The translations under genes were made by a program, and so were the position numbers. A stretch of DNA of 64,000 nucleotides, taken from contig NZ_LR701459.1 of NCBI RefSeq assembly GCF_902498825.1, forward strand, positions 936,001 through 1,000,000, given 5' to 3'. Under the pieces are notes generated by a model. It made no database searches. It worked only from the letters and a program-made list of their open reading frames with translations, and had not been told where the DNA came from. Below, in pieces: positions 63,890 to 64,000 of the stretch; within the stretch, counting starts at the first letter, position 1; every line of letters begins with the position of its first letter. The stretch is from Rhizobium sp. EC-SD404 (GTDB lineage: Bacteria; Pseudomonadota; Alphaproteobacteria; Rhizobiales; Rhizobiaceae).

Positions 63890-64000
63890 GTGGAAAAATA
63901 CCGCAAGGGCACCAAGGTCGAGTGGAAGTGGGGCAACGGCGAAGGGACCGGAAAGGTCGCCGAAAGCTTCACCGAAAAGGTTACCCGCACCATCAAGGGC
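63890..64000 (+). CDS. DUF2945 (TUDOR-like) protein, 3'-truncated by window edge
   Basis: The first 37 codons of a DUF2945 protein (hypervirulence-associated TUDOR-domain family): MEKYRKGTKVEWKWGNGEG then TGKVAESFTEKVTRTIKG, typical of the small basic beta-barrel. GTG 63890 has GGAG nine bases upstream; an ATG at 63883 is in another frame. The full protein is usually about 70 residues. Function unknown. Confidence 0.8.
   Translation, partial: MEKYRKGTKVEWKWGNGEGTGKVAESFTEKVTRTIKG

Overview
The window is a GC-rich stretch of a chromosome from an alphaproteobacterium of the order Hyphomicrobiales (Rhizobiales). The evidence is the tkt-gap-pgk-fba block, the zapA/6S RNA/5-formyl-THF cyclo-ligase order, the ruvCAB-ybgC-tolQRAB-pal-cpoB-tilS-ftsH-glmM backbone, an RcdA (DUF1465) gene, an SqdBDC-type sulfolipid operon, the alphaproteobacterial serC leader RNA, and four sequences matching the CtrA consensus. 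I cannot assign a genus. Nearly all genes are chromosomal housekeeping genes. I see no insertion sequence, prophage, CRISPR array or tRNA gene.

Layout. 1-9.9 kb: 3' part of pyruvate kinase, a hydrolase, a quinone oxidoreductase, DUF1192, a candidate sRNA with CtrA boxes, rcdA, rpmE, an ABC exporter, a MotA/TolQ-like plus OmpA-like pair, and an inositol monophosphatase. 9.9-21.3 kb: efp, a Sel1 protein, a ThiE-like protein, TauE/SafE, an acyl-CoA ligase, an ArsR regulator, two YdcH-like proteins, purE-purK, rpmJ, a TPR protein, an MFS transporter, a 52-residue membrane protein and an SGNH hydrolase. 21.3-29.2 kb: central carbon genes on the minus strand (tkt, gap, pgk, fba) with a cation/proton antiporter. 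29.4-34.6 kb: DUF4164, zapA, 6S RNA, fau, ymdB, terC, a pyridoxamine-oxidase-fold protein and a frameshifted metallo-hydrolase. 34.8-56.3 kb: the yebC-ruvCAB-ybgC-tol/pal-cpoB-tilS-ftsH-glmM backbone. It is interrupted by an SH3/LLM segment, by the sulfoquinovosyl lipid operon sqdB-[DUF4258-DUF2283]-sqdD-sqdC, and by trkH. 56.5-60.1 kb: an envelope region with two CtrA-box outer-membrane barrels, a small lipoprotein and four related small exported proteins. 60.2-64 kb: serC leader, serC, serA, an FKBP isomerase and the start of a DUF2945 gene.

How it fits together. The envelope theme is strong: Tol-Pal and CpoB (outer-membrane constriction), FtsH, sulfolipid synthesis, Omp25-like barrels and a second MotA/OmpA-type pair. 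CtrA-type sites precede both barrel genes and the rcdA region, which suggests cell-cycle control of the envelope and a feedback loop on CtrA proteolysis (inference). The least explained locus is 58.6-60.1 kb. Three tandem 69-residue secreted proteins and a diverged fourth copy share a signal peptide, a conserved C-terminal motif and an almost identical Pho-box-like promoter. The other standout is a putative toxin-antitoxin-like pair embedded, with translational overlap, inside the sulfolipid operon.
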